DNA of 64,000 nucleotides from Alistipes montrealensis (GCF_018362775.1 NZ_JAGYXY010000006.1:79106-143105), one strand, 5' to 3'; counted from the first letter of the stretch, positions 49,809 through 58,549 are shown. Notes: generated by a model not told the origin, from the letters alone. Numbers and translations are program-made.

Positions 49809-52644
49809 AAATATTGTACATATTTCTGTATCGGGTCTGGACCGCATCGTATCCCATGCGTTTCTCCGTATAATAAGTGTACCACGTGCCGAGCAGGCCC
49901 ATCGTGATATTGGGCGCAAACATATACTGTCCGCCCATGCCCACCATCGTATTGGCATGGTCGAAGGCTCCCGGCAACGCCCGGTCGAGCACCGACAGTT
50001 CAGGAGCCGAACCGATGCCCGCCATGCCAACCACGTACGAACGCCCGTCGTCCACCGGATAATAGCGCACCTGGGCCATTGCGTTGTAGTAGAATTTCGA
50101 GTCGATGACAAAGAAATCGCATTTGCCGTTCAGCCACACCGGACCGATGAACTTCGCGACACCCGGACCTGCGGACCAGAGGTTGCGGCCTTCGAGCCGG
50201 CGATAGCCGACGCGGGCTTCGGCTTCCCAGTCGCGGCGGAAGAACTTGGTCACCGAGGCATTGCCCATCCACCTGGGGAAATACTGGTCGGCCCAGGCGA
50301 AATTCACCATCGTCTGCCAGTCGCGCGGGAATTTGTGAATCCATTCGCCCTGCAACTGGACGCCCACGCCGCCGCCGTCGAACGACGTGGCGTTGGCATT
50401 GATATCCTCCTCGCGCTCGCCGTTGCGGCCCGCATAGTTGACCCGGCCCGTATAGGTATTCTTCGGCTGTTTGCGCGTATACTGGAGCGTGGCGACGGAC
50501 TGGATGGCGTAATCGTCGCCGTAGCGCGACTGCAGGTATTCCAGCCCGATTTCGTTTTGGAGCATCCCGTAACGCAGCCCCTTGAGGTGGCGGTTGAAAG
50601 AGTAGAACTCGGCAGCCGAAGGCTCGTAGTTCTGCTGGTAGAAATAAGCCAGCCCGTACTCCTTTTTCTTCTCGTAGGCGAGGCCCTTGGCATAGAGCAG
50701 CGACTTGTTTTTGGCGTCGTAGTAGAGCGCCGTATCGAGGACCGCCAACGCCTCGTCGGCACGCCCCCGGCGGGTCAGGTCCAGCGCCCGGTACTCGCTG
50801 CTCTGCGAGAGCGCCCCCGTCAGCTGGCGGTTGCCGGGATAGTCCCACAGCACGGGCCGGACCAGTTCGATCGAAGCCTCGTACTGCCCTTCGGCATCGA
50901 GCGAGGCGGCCTTCTTGGCCAGGTAGAACGGTTCGCGGGGATGGCGCGCCAGTCCCCGATCGGTATATTCGCGGAAAACGTCGTCGCGTCCCATCTGCGA
51001 AGCGGCATTGATGGCGTAGCGCAACGCCTGATCGTTAGACGGGTCCAGCGTCAGCAGTTGGTCGGCCTCGGCGAAGGCGTGGGCCATGGCTCCCTCCTCC
51101 AGGCACTGCTTGATGTAGGGAATAGCGATGTCGGCATAACCCGCCACATAAAAATCGCGCATCTGGGGATCGGCCCGTTCGATAGCGCCCAGGTAGAGAT
51201 ACATCGCCTCGGACGTGCGGCCCATGCGGTCGAGCACGAGGGCCCGTTTGCCGATCAGGTTTTCCGTATCCGGGAAACGCGTCGCCAAGGTATCGAGCGT
51301 AGCCATGGCATCGGCGTAACGCTTCATCCGGATGCGGCACGAGAACACCTTCTCCCAGGCGGCACGGAGCGTCTCCGCGTCGGTCGGCTGCCGGGTGACG
51401 AACATCGCGGCAGGCAGCGCTTCGGTGAAGAGTTCCTGTTCCATCAGGCGGTCGGCACGCTGCAACTGCATGCGGCAGAGCGCATCGGTCAGCTCCTCAT
51501 CGCCGGGATAGCGTTCGCACAACTGCATCAGCCGGTTGAAGGCCTGGCGCTCCTCGCCCATGTTGCGGTAAATCAGGTATTCCTTGTAAAGCACCGATTT
51601 ATCGTCGCCGTAGTAACGTTTCGTCTCGCGCAGGTAGAAGAGCGCGTCGTCGTTATAACCACGCATCATCGAAGTGTTGAGCAGGTAGTCGAGCACTTCG
51701 CGGCTGTGGTCGCCGCGTTCGAAAGCCGTGCCGTAGAGCACATACGGGTCACGCTGGCGCTCGGCGCGCGCGGCATCGAGCACCAAGGTGTTATAAAGCC
51801 GCTGCAATTCGGGCGTAGTCCGCCCCCGCATGCGGTCGCGCATGAAGGCCAGCGCCTCGGGGTGGCGGTTCATCTCGCTCAGGATGCCCACCTTTTTATA
51901 CACCAGCGTCACGCTGCCCGGCAGGGCGGCCAGTCCGCGCGAGGTCCAGGCCAGCGCCTGCTCCTGCTCGCCCTCCTGCAAATGCAGGTTGATGATGTCG
52001 AGGTAATACTGTTCGTTGTCGGGAACGCTTTTCAGCAGTTCTTCGAGCGTCAGGATGGCTGTTTTTCGGTCCCCGGCGCGTTTCTGTCGCTGGTAGTTCA
52101 GCTCCATCGAGTAGACCATGTCCTTGTGCAATACGGTGTCCTGCGGATAGATCTGGTTGATGCGTTTCAGCAGGCGGTCGGCTTCGACGTGGTTGCCCTG
52201 CTTGCGGTAGAGATCGATCTTACGCCGCCACAGCCCCCGCCAGTAGGGATTCACCTCCAGCAGTTCGTTGACGAAACAGATGGCACTGGAGTAGTTCTGC
52301 GTGATGTCCTCGACATCGACCAGCAGTTGTTTGGCCTCAACGTTGTCGTAATTGATATCGACGGCCTTGAGCAGGTAGTAGCGCGACTTGTCGTAGTCCT
52401 TCGCATTGAACCAGTATTTTCCCAGCAGGAATTGCAGGTTCGAGGCAAACGAATACTTCTCCACGCCTTCGTCGAGCAGCCGCTTGCCCTCTTCCCACTG
52501 TTCTTCGGCGAAATAGCCCTGCACCTTCTCGGCATACTCCTCCGGCGTCATGTCCCGCGCGGAAACGTGCAGGGGAGCCAGGACTGAGAAAAGAAGACCG
52601 GCCGTAAACAGGAGCCTTGCGAGAATTCGTATCGGATTTTTCAT
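49783..52644 (-). CDS. TPR protein with C-terminal outer membrane beta-barrel (YaiO/PgaA-like)
   Basis: This 953-aa protein has a signal peptide (about 1-29, VSARD), a long helical-repeat region of TPR type to about residue 690 (repeated patterns such as ALAWTSRGLAALPGS and EALAVLDTALYYDAKN), then from about 705 a barrel of alternating strands (LQYTRKQPKNTYTGRVNY, WEAEARVGYRRLEGRNLW, MAQVRYYPVDDG) ending in NIYVQLYISF with a C-terminal Phe. This is the plan of PgaA and BcsC, which carry polysaccharide across the periplasm and outer membrane, and of YaiO barrels. It sits directly after the GT2 gene (14-base gap), which fits an export role. Confidence 0.85.
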   Translation of the reverse strand: MKNPIRILARLLFTAGLLFSVLAPLHVSARDMTPEEYAEKVQGYFAEEQWEEGKRLLDEGVEKYSFASNLQFLLGKYWFNAKDYDKSRYYLLKAVDINYDNVEAKQLLVDVEDITQNYSSAICFVNELLEVNPYWRGLWRRKIDLYRKQGNHVEADRLLKRINQIYPQDTVLHKDMVYSMELNYQRQKRAGDRKTAILTLEELLKSVPDNEQYYLDIINLHLQEGEQEQALAWTSRGLAALPGSVTLVYKKVGILSEMNRHPEALAFMRDRMRGRTTPELQRLYNTLVLDAARAERQRDPYVLYGTAFERGDHSREVLDYLLNTSMMRGYNDDALFYLRETKRYYGDDKSVLYKEYLIYRNMGEERQAFNRLMQLCERYPGDEELTDALCRMQLQRADRLMEQELFTEALPAAMFVTRQPTDAETLRAAWEKVFSCRIRMKRYADAMATLDTLATRFPDTENLIGKRALVLDRMGRTSEAMYLYLGAIERADPQMRDFYVAGYADIAIPYIKQCLEEGAMAHAFAEADQLLTLDPSNDQALRYAINAASQMGRDDVFREYTDRGLARHPREPFYLAKKAASLDAEGQYEASIELVRPVLWDYPGNRQLTGALSQSSEYRALDLTRRGRADEALAVLDTALYYDAKNKSLLYAKGLAYEKKKEYGLAYFYQQNYEPSAAEFYSFNRHLKGLRYGMLQNEIGLEYLQSRYGDDYAIQSVATLQYTRKQPKNTYTGRVNYAGRNGEREEDINANATSFDGGGVGVQLQGEWIHKFPRDWQTMVNFAWADQYFPRWMGNASVTKFFRRDWEAEARVGYRRLEGRNLWSAGPGVAKFIGPVWLNGKCDFFVIDSKFYYNAMAQVRYYPVDDGRSYVVGMAGIGSAPELSVLDRALPGAFDHANTMVGMGGQYMFAPNITMGLLGTWYTYYTEKRMGYDAVQTRYRNMYNIYVQLYISF

Positions 52645-52658
52645 ACTGCTTACAGGAT

Positions 52659-54152
52659 TTAATGATCATTACCAGGAGTAGTCCCACCAACCGAGGGGGG
52701 GGGAACGTTCGGCCTGTCCACCGCTACGGCCGCATCACGCTGGCTGAAACCCTTGCGCGTCATCTGGCCCCACTTGTAGTCGCGGGACATGAGGTGGTTG
52801 AGATACCCCTTCAGCGAAAAAAAGGTGATCAGCGGATGGTAGATAAACGGTTCGAGGATGGATGCTGCAATGATCCATATGTATTCATAGCCCCGCCGGT
52901 AGAGCGTGCCCAGGTAATAGTCGTAGGCGACGACGACCAGCGAAAGGAACTGACAGAAAAGGTAAATGGCCAGGAAAATCACCCACATCGTACTCCAGTT
53001 GACGGCCCCGGTGATAGCCAGGAAGAGGAACACGAGAAATCCCGTGGCCTCGATGATCGGGGCCAGGAATTCGAAGATGACCATGTAGGGCAGCGTGATG
53101 AGGCCCGTCTGGCGGTAGGTCTTGTTGAAAATCATCTTGCGGTGGATCATCAGCGCCTGCATCAGTCCGCGGCCCCAGCGCGTACGCTGGCGGTAGAGCA
53201 CCACGAGGTTCGGGGGTCCCTCCGTCCAGCAGCAGGTCTCGGGGACCTGCACGACCTTGTAGGGACGCGAGAAGTCGCACATGTAGCCCACCATGCGGGC
53301 CAGCAGGTCCATGTCCTCGGCGAAGGACATCGGGTCGTAACCGCCCGCCGCAATGGCCACCTGGCGGTCGAAAAGCCCGAAGCCGCCCGAGACGTTGGGC
53401 ATGGCGTTGATCGCCGACCAGCCCATCTTGCCCACCAGGTAGGAACGCATGTACTCCAGGTTCTGGAACAGCGGAATCGGCGTATGGGGCGGCCGGACCT
53501 CGACCACCTGCCCGTCCTTGATCCGGCAGCCGTTGGCCATGCGCATCGTGCCGCTCACGGCAATCACATGCTTCGACGACGAGAGCACGGGCCAGATGCA
53601 GCGGTAGAGGGCGTCGCGGCGCAAGATGCAGTCCACGTCGGTACAGATGAAATAGGGATACGATGCGGCGTTGATGCCCGCATTCGAAGCGTCGGCCTTC
53701 GTACCGCCGTTTTCCTTGTCGACGACGATCAGCCGGTGATACTCGGGGTTCGTCGACTTGAGCACGCGCCGGAACGGCTGGGTCTTGATGCGCTCGATAT
53801 AGGCGAAGGGGACCTCGATCAGTTCATAGTGCTCGATCAGCTTGTCGAGCGTCGAATCCTTGCTGCCGTCGTTCACGATGATCACCTCGAAAAGCGGATA
53901 GTCCAGGCCGAGCATCGAGTCGACGTTGTCGATGATGGTCTTCTCCTCGTTGTAGGCCGGCGCGATCACCGACACGCCGGGCGTATAGGGCGATTCGCTC
54001 AGCACCTTGCGCACGTAGTTGTCGTCGTAATAGCTCTTGCGGAGTTTCAGCGAGATGAACGACAGGAACATCATGACGATAAAGCTGATCGCCAGGAAAC
54101 TCGTATAGAAGAATACGAAATAATTGAAAAAATCGAACAAAAACTCTTTCAT
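52659..54152 (-). CDS. Processive-type family 2 glycosyltransferase, membrane bound
   Basis: This 497-aa inner-membrane enzyme has one N-terminal TM helix (about 10-33), a cytoplasmic GT-A domain and about four C-terminal TM helices. All motifs of processive GT2 enzymes (PgaC, cellulose and hyaluronan synthases) are present: NDGSKD (94-99), TDVD (171-174), the ED pair in FAEDMD (279-280) and QRTRW (322-326). It should polymerise a nucleotide sugar and extrude the chain; the sugar is unknown. No PilZ domain is seen. P484-P486 are encoded by a run of nine C (see findings). The ATG overlaps the HEAT gene stop. Confidence 0.92.
   Translation of the reverse strand: MKEFLFDFFNYFVFFYTSFLAISFIVMMFLSFISLKLRKSYYDDNYVRKVLSESPYTPGVSVIAPAYNEEKTIIDNVDSMLGLDYPLFEVIIVNDGSKDSTLDKLIEHYELIEVPFAYIERIKTQPFRRVLKSTNPEYHRLIVVDKENGGTKADASNAGINAASYPYFICTDVDCILRRDALYRCIWPVLSSSKHVIAVSGTMRMANGCRIKDGQVVEVRPPHTPIPLFQNLEYMRSYLVGKMGWSAINAMPNVSGGFGLFDRQVAIAAGGYDPMSFAEDMDLLARMVGYMCDFSRPYKVVQVPETCCWTEGPPNLVVLYRQRTRWGRGLMQALMIHRKMIFNKTYRQTGLITLPYMVIFEFLAPIIEATGFLVFLFLAITGAVNWSTMWVIFLAIYLFCQFLSLVVVAYDYYLGTLYRRGYEYIWIIAASILEPFIYHPLITFFSLKGYLNHLMSRDYKWGQMTRKGFSQRDAAVAVDRPNVPPPSVGGTTPGNDH
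52695..52703 (-). repeat. Nine-base C tract in the glycosyltransferase gene
   Basis: On the coding (minus) strand nine C in a row encode P484-P486, 11 codons before the end of the GT2 protein. It is the longest G/C homopolymer I see in the window. Changes of length would swap or extend the C-terminal tail. Confidence 0.85.
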
Positions 54153-55321
54153 GCCCGGTTCGTTAAGGGGTTCTTGACGTGGGCGAAAAGTTGCGAGGCA
54201 TACCCCGTCGTCAGGGCTTCGAGCTGCCCGAAAAGGCTGCGGCCCGACTCTCCGTAATCGTAGAGGCAGGTCAGCGCACAGAGTTTCGTACCCTGGTCGT
54301 CGGCACGCTCAAAGGCTTCGTGAAGGAATCCGAGCGCCCGCCCGGTCCGCAAACCGGCCACGGAGGCCAGGATGTTCCGCTTGATGTATTCGGGCTGCAC
54401 GTCGTAGATTTCGACCATCTTCGGCTCGGACTCGACGTATTGCATGCCGCCGAGCGTGCGGATGATCTCGTTGCGCAGCGTCCAGGTTTTCGTGTTGAGC
54501 ATGTCGAGCAGCGGCGGGCAGTTGTCGGTCTGTTCGAAGAGCTTGATCTCGCTCACGAAGAATGCCTTCACATTGTCCTCGACCGAACTGTTAACCCACT
54601 TGAGGAAACTCGGAACCACGAATCCCATCTTCTGGCGGTGCTGCACGATCATATGGATTTCGGCCATGTCCCACTTGCTGAGTTTCATCGTGGTATCCTC
54701 GTCGAAGAAACGGAACGGGTTGCTCTGGCTCAGCCACATGTAGGCGAAACGCGCAGCGTGGCGCAATTCGATGCGGCGGTGGTAGAGGAAACGCACCAGC
54801 ACGGCCTCGGAGACGTATCCGTTGACCGACTGGATCGACAGCAGGGCCTGAATCTTATGCCGCGGCCGCCCGAACTGGATTTCGCGCTCGAAGAAACTGC
54901 CTACCTTGAATACGCCCTGCACGTTCTGCATGTTGTAGTTGTTGAGCGCCTTGTCGCCCAGCTCGCTCTTGATCTTGATGAGCACCTGGACCAAAAAACG
55001 CATCTCCTGGCGCTTGAGGCTCTTTTTGATGTCATGATTCACCAGGTCGGCGATCTCGCCGATGGTGCGGTTCTCGCGGTCGGCCAAGACCGATTTCAGG
55101 GGATCATAAAACCGCTTGTAGATGCGGGCGAAAAGATTCTTTTCCCGCTGGCGGCGGTAGATGCCATAGGCCAGGTAGAGAGCGAGGAACAGGTAGAAAA
55201 CCACGCACAACGTAACGACAGCGATACAGATACGCAGCACGACCGGATAGCCGATAAACTTATAGTACAGCAGGTAAAAATAATATGTCAGGTAATCAAA
55301 CCCGGACAAAACTTCATCCAT
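54149..55321 (-). CDS. HEAT-repeat membrane protein
   Basis: This 390-aa protein has a TM helix at about residues 27-49 (VVLRICIAVVTLCVVFYLFLALYLAYG) and a long cytoplasmic region made of HEAT/armadillo-like helix pairs (IQSVNGYVSEAVLVRFLYHRR, LRNEIIRTLGGMQYVESEPKM, RALGFLHEAFERADDQGTKL). No catalytic motif is seen; a scaffold or regulator of the adjacent glycosyltransferase is likely. The ATG at 55321 (MDEVLSG) lies 61 bases after a TAACTTTG box. It is the first gene of the operon; its stop overlaps the GT2 start (ATGA). Confidence 0.83.
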   Translation of the reverse strand: MDEVLSGFDYLTYYFYLLYYKFIGYPVVLRICIAVVTLCVVFYLFLALYLAYGIYRRQREKNLFARIYKRFYDPLKSVLADRENRTIGEIADLVNHDIKKSLKRQEMRFLVQVLIKIKSELGDKALNNYNMQNVQGVFKVGSFFEREIQFGRPRHKIQALLSIQSVNGYVSEAVLVRFLYHRRIELRHAARFAYMWLSQSNPFRFFDEDTTMKLSKWDMAEIHMIVQHRQKMGFVVPSFLKWVNSSVEDNVKAFFVSEIKLFEQTDNCPPLLDMLNTKTWTLRNEIIRTLGGMQYVESEPKMVEIYDVQPEYIKRNILASVAGLRTGRALGFLHEAFERADDQGTKLCALTCLYDYGESGRSLFGQLEALTTGYASQLFAHVKNPLTNRA

Positions 55322-55381
55322 CGGCTCTCGTTCAAATCGTCCTTTCCGCCGCACAACCGCGGATTAGACCCGTACAGGTCA

Positions 55382-55389
55382 CAAAGTTA
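55382..55389 (-). promoter_or_regulatory. -7 box (TAACTTTG) of the polysaccharide operon
   Basis: Perfect TAnnTTTG on the minus strand, 60 bases upstream of the HEAT-repeat gene. I see no promoter box inside the following 9.7 kb gene run, so it probably drives all six genes. Confidence 0.65.
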
Positions 55390-55533
55390 GGGATTTTTTG
55401 GAAAAACCGAACAACAATGTGCACTTTTTTATTTACCACATCATTCATAATAACACACAACACCCTGAAAACACCCTGCAAAAACCAAACATATCCGCCT
55501 AAAAACAAACCAATAACGCCCGAACAGACATTC

Positions 55534-55569
55534 AGAATCGCCGGCAGCGGCCTGCGGCACGGCGATTCT
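55534..55569 (+). other. GC-rich hairpin upstream of the DUF421 gene
   Basis: Perfect 10-bp inverted repeat AGAATCGCCG/CGGCGATTCT with a 16-base loop, followed by TTTG, 41 bases before the DUF421 ATG. It looks like a weak terminator or leader hairpin. The rest of 55390-55533 is A/C-rich with a short direct repeat (ACACCCTG twice) and holds no gene. Confidence 0.5.
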
Positions 55570-55609
55570 TTTGCCCGTAATTTGCAATTCCACCTCAAAA
55601 ACTCCGTCT

Positions 55610-56284
55610 ATGTACCTTTCGATCACCGTCAAACTGCTCGTCGGCATGCTGGGAATCATCTTCTTCCTGCGCGTCTCGGGCAAAACCCAAATGGCGCAAC
55701 TCACGCCGCTCGATTCGGTCAACGCTTTCGTACTCGGCGCCCTGGTCGGCGGGGTCATCTACAATCCCGACACCTCGGTCTGGCAGTTGGTCTTCACGTT
55801 CGTCGTCTGGACCGCCGTGAACGTCGCCCTGCGCTACCTGATGCGCTTCCGCCGCATCCGCAAAGCGATCAAGGGCGACACAGCGATGCTCGTCCGCGAC
55901 CGCAAGTTGGTGCTGCGCGAGTTCCGCCGCAACGGCCTCGAAATGGAACAGTTCCGGACCCTGCTGCGCGAAAACGGCATTTTTTCGATGTTCGACGTGG
56001 ACGACGTGCGTTTCGAGACCAACGGCCGCATCACCGTCTCGCGGCGCAACGAACCGCCCGAGTCCTACCTGCTGGTCAACGGCGGCAAAATCCTCGACGA
56101 CTCGCTCCTGCGCTGCGGCAAAACCCGACACTGGCTCACACGCCGCCTCCGGGAGGAGGGCTGCCCCGATGTGGAAAAACTGTTCTGCGTCGAATGGACG
56201 CCCGGCAAGGGGTTCTACATCGCCCCGATGGAGGAACGCGGGCGGGGCTCCCGATCCGGGCAGGACACTCCGTCGGCCGACTGA
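55610..56284 (+). CDS. DUF421/YetF-family membrane protein
   Basis: This 224-aa protein has three hydrophobic segments in the first 85 residues (SITVKLLVGMLGIIFFL, VNAFVLGALVGGVIY, VFTFVVWTAVNVALRYLM) and then a YetF-type C-terminal domain (VRDRKLVLREFRRNGLEMEQFRTLLRENGIFSMFDVDDVRFETNG is shortened here to its landmarks GLEMEQF and DVDDVRFE). GKTQMAQLTPLD near the start is also characteristic. In Bacillus YetF homologues are spore-germination or stress linked; the role here is unknown. The ATG at 55610 directly opens the first TM segment. Confidence 0.87.
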   Translation: MYLSITVKLLVGMLGIIFFLRVSGKTQMAQLTPLDSVNAFVLGALVGGVIYNPDTSVWQLVFTFVVWTAVNVALRYLMRFRRIRKAIKGDTAMLVRDRKLVLREFRRNGLEMEQFRTLLRENGIFSMFDVDDVRFETNGRITVSRRNEPPESYLLVNGGKILDDSLLRCGKTRHWLTRRLREEGCPDVEKLFCVEWTPGKGFYIAPMEERGRGSRSGQDTPSAD

Positions 56285-56290
56285 CGGCAC

Positions 56291-56320
56291 AAAAAAGGGC
56301 GGCCCACGAATGGGTCGCCC
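56291..56320 (-). terminator. Terminator of the SagB-like gene
   Basis: Read on the minus strand: GGGCGACCCA/TGGGCCGCCC stem with a TTCG tetraloop, then six T. It lies 20 bases past the stop of the 56340 gene. Confidence 0.85.
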
Positions 56321-56339
56321 GGATCATCGGCCGATACGG

Positions 56340-57017
56340 TTATTTGCCGACGGTCTGCGCCAGCGCCACGAAATAACGCGCAGGCTCCAGCCCGAGGGCT
56401 GCCAGCAGTTCGGCCTCGGGAGCGCTGCCGCGTGTGATCGAACGCAGGCCGTGACCCGCCGTATAGATATTCACGTTTTCGGCATAACCCGCGGCGTCCT
56501 GCCCGCAGAGGTAACGGACATGCTCCGCCGGGATGTTCTTACCTTCGTAAGCCGTCAGGTCGGCCAGGTAAACCAGGTTCAGCGGAGCGGTATAGACAAA
56601 GTCCTGCATTCCGGCCAGTTTGCGGCGGTCGCCCTCCAGCACACGCACCAGTTTTTGCCCCTTGGCATCGTAGGAATAGACGCCTTCGGCGAAGAACGCA
56701 TAGACACGGATCGGATAGAGCGCCAGCGCCGAAGGGGCCGTCAGGCGGTCCGGTCCGGGGCGGTTGATGCCGGCGGCAGCCCACATTACACCCGAAAGCT
56801 CTTCGAGCGCCAGCGGCGCAGCCGCATATTCACGCCACGAGCGGCGGTTTGCCAGCGCCTCGTTCACGCTTGTTCCACCCACGGTGTCGGGCATCACGAG
56901 GGCGATCTCCGGTCCGTATTTCACTTCGGTTTTCGTCGCCGCGGCCTTCTCGGCCGACGGATTCCCGCAGCACGCCGTCATCAGCAGCGCCGCGCAGGCA
57001 ATCAGATTCGTTTTCAT
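56340..57017 (-). CDS. SagB/nitroreductase-like lipoprotein
   Basis: This 225-aa protein begins with a lipoprotein signal (MKTNLIACAALLMTACC, lipobox MTAC) and continues with a nitroreductase/SagB fold: LANRRSWREYAAAPLALEELSGVMWAAAGINR, APSALALYPIRVYAF, VYTAPLNLVYLAD and the C-terminal LGLEPARYFVALAQTVGK. SagB-type FMN enzymes oxidise azolines or reduce nitro compounds; a secreted lipoprotein form is frequent in Bacteroidales, but its substrate is unknown. An ATG three codons upstream (57026) is also possible. A TATCTTAG box lies at 57046-57053. Confidence 0.85.
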   Translation of the reverse strand: MKTNLIACAALLMTACCGNPSAEKAAATKTEVKYGPEIALVMPDTVGGTSVNEALANRRSWREYAAAPLALEELSGVMWAAAGINRPGPDRLTAPSALALYPIRVYAFFAEGVYSYDAKGQKLVRVLEGDRRKLAGMQDFVYTAPLNLVYLADLTAYEGKNIPAEHVRYLCGQDAAGYAENVNIYTAGHGLRSITRGSAPEAELLAALGLEPARYFVALAQTVGK

Positions 57018-57107
57018 TTTTTCCATGTAATTAGTTGTGTCGCAGCTAAGATAAAAAAAATTCCGATTCGCGCGCATGTTTATCAACACAAATCCGATTC
57101 CGCCCCC

Positions 57108-57578
57108 TCAATCGAAAACAGGTTCCGAAACGGAATCGAGCACAGTGACGATCTCCTCGCCGTAAAGTTCGGCTTTGCGGGCCCCGAAGCCCGCGATCGT
57201 GAGCAGATCGCCGGGCGAGCTGACATCGCCCCGGGCCACATTGAGCAGGTCGCGGTTCGAGGCGATCACAAAGGGTTTGTGCCCCATGTTCGCCGCACGC
57301 GCGTCGCGCCACCGGCGGAGCGCCTCGAAACGCTCGCACTCCTGCGGCGTAAGGTCCGATGTTACAGGCAGAAATTCCCGGACGAGCGCCGCCTGCAATG
57401 CAGGCGCGTCGGAAGCCTCTTCGTTGTAGAAAATAATAAGCGTCCACGAATTGCGGCTTCGCAGGCATCCGCAGTGCATGCGCGATACGCGGACAGCCGA
57501 AAGAAATTCGTTCACCGTCCGCTCGTCATGCTCGCGCAGAGCCGGGTCTACGCGGATTTCAAAAGTTTTGATCCTCAT
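57108..57578 (-). CDS. Stand-alone HRDC-domain protein
   Basis: This 156-aa protein has an N-terminal alpha/beta part of about 70 residues (MRIKTFEIRVDPALREHDERTVNEFL...WTLIIFYNE) and a C-terminal HRDC domain (CERFEALRRWRDARAANMGHKPFVIASNRDLLNVARGD split here into landmarks HKPFVIASN and LLTIAGFGARKAELYGEEIV). HRDC domains bind nucleic acid in RecQ and RNase D; here no helicase or nuclease domain is attached. It has its own TATATTTG box. Function unknown. Confidence 0.85.
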   Translation of the reverse strand: MRIKTFEIRVDPALREHDERTVNEFLSAVRVSRMHCGCLRSRNSWTLIIFYNEEASDAPALQAALVREFLPVTSDLTPQECERFEALRRWRDARAANMGHKPFVIASNRDLLNVARGDVSSPGDLLTIAGFGARKAELYGEEIVTVLDSVSEPVFD

Positions 57579-57603
57579 AATCTGTCGTTTAAAGTTGCGG
57601 AGC

Positions 57604-57611
57604 CAAATATA
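57604..57611 (-). promoter_or_regulatory. -7 box (TATATTTG) of the HRDC gene
   Basis: Perfect TAnnTTTG on the minus strand, 25 bases upstream of the ATG at 57578. Confidence 0.65.
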
Positions 57612-57663
57612 GACGAAAGAGGCGGAATATGCAACATTTGGTCCGGAGCCCGGGATTTTTGAT

Positions 57664-57671
57664 TACCTTTG
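57664..57671 (+). promoter_or_regulatory. -7 box (TACCTTTG) of the flavodoxin/ferredoxin gene
   Basis: Perfect TAnnTTTG, 20 bases upstream of the ATG at 57692; a TTTG lies 23 bases further up (57637-57640). Confidence 0.65.
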
Positions 57672-57691
57672 CAAAAAGCCAACACCGAAAT

Positions 57692-58546
57692 ATGAAACCG
57701 GAAACCGTCTGTACCGTCGTTTTTTCACCGACGGGGACTTCGAAAAAAATCGCCGCGGCAGTGGCCCGGGGCATCGCCTCCCGAGCCGGGGAAGATCCCG
57801 CGGAAGCCGCCGCCCTGAAAACCATCGATCTGACGCATGCAGCGGCACAGTCCGCGACGCTGCCGGCGGACACAGTGGCCGTCATCGCCGCCCCCGTCTA
57901 CGGAGGACACGTCGCCCCGACGGCCGTAAAACGGCTCGAAACGCTCCGCGGCGCGGGAACGCCCGCCGTCATCATCGCCGTCTACGGCAACCGGGCCTTC
58001 GAAAAGGCCGCGGCGGAGTTGGCGGAACTGGCCTCCCGGCAGGGATTCGTCCCCGTGGCCGCCGCCGCATTCGTCGGGGAACACTCGTACAGCACCGACG
58101 CCGCACCCATTGCCGCAGGGCGGCCCGATGCGCAGGACCTCGCCCAGGCTGCGGCGTTCGGCGCCGCAGTCCGCCAAAAACTCGCGGCAGAGACGCCGGC
58201 GCCAATCGACGCTGCAAAGCTGAAGGACCTGCATACACCCCTGCTGCCGATGCTGCGGTTTATCCGCTTCGTCGTGGGCTACCGTCGCCGCCAGAAGAAA
58301 AACCCCGTCGTCTACCTGCCCGCAGGCGATCCCGGCCGCTGCACCCATTGCGGCCGCTGCGCCGCGATCTGCCCGACGCAGGCCATCGCACGCGGCGACG
58401 AAGTGCACACGGACCCGGCCCGCTGCATCCGCTGCTGCGCCTGCGTCAAAGGGTGTCCGGTCGGCGCACGCACCTTCGAAACTCCCTTCGCCGCAGCCCT
58501 CGCACGCAGTTTCACCCGGCGCAAACCTCCCGTAATGCTCTTATAG
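57692..58546 (+). CDS. Flavodoxin-ferredoxin fusion (EFR1-like)
   Basis: This 284-aa protein joins an N-terminal flavodoxin-like FMN domain (FSPTGTSKKIAAAVARGI, then AAPVYGGHVAPTAVKRL and VYGNRAFEKA) to a C-terminal pair of 4Fe-4S clusters: CTHCGRCAAICPTQAI and CIRCCACVKGCPVGA. It should be a cytoplasmic electron carrier; the partner is unknown. The ATG at 57692 opens the first strand and fits the promoter box. A GNAT gene follows after 3 bases. Confidence 0.9.
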   Translation: MKPETVCTVVFSPTGTSKKIAAAVARGIASRAGEDPAEAAALKTIDLTHAAAQSATLPADTVAVIAAPVYGGHVAPTAVKRLETLRGAGTPAVIIAVYGNRAFEKAAAELAELASRQGFVPVAAAAFVGEHSYSTDAAPIAAGRPDAQDLAQAAAFGAAVRQKLAAETPAPIDAAKLKDLHTPLLPMLRFIRFVVGYRRRQKKNPVVYLPAGDPGRCTHCGRCAAICPTQAIARGDEVHTDPARCIRCCACVKGCPVGARTFETPFAAALARSFTRRKPPVMLL

Positions 58547-58549
58547 ACA

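Noticed and set aside
49957..52587. An 876-codon open frame opposite the TPR-barrel gene
   Set aside because: Same effect of codon bias; the minus-strand protein has signal peptide, repeats and a barrel ending in Phe.
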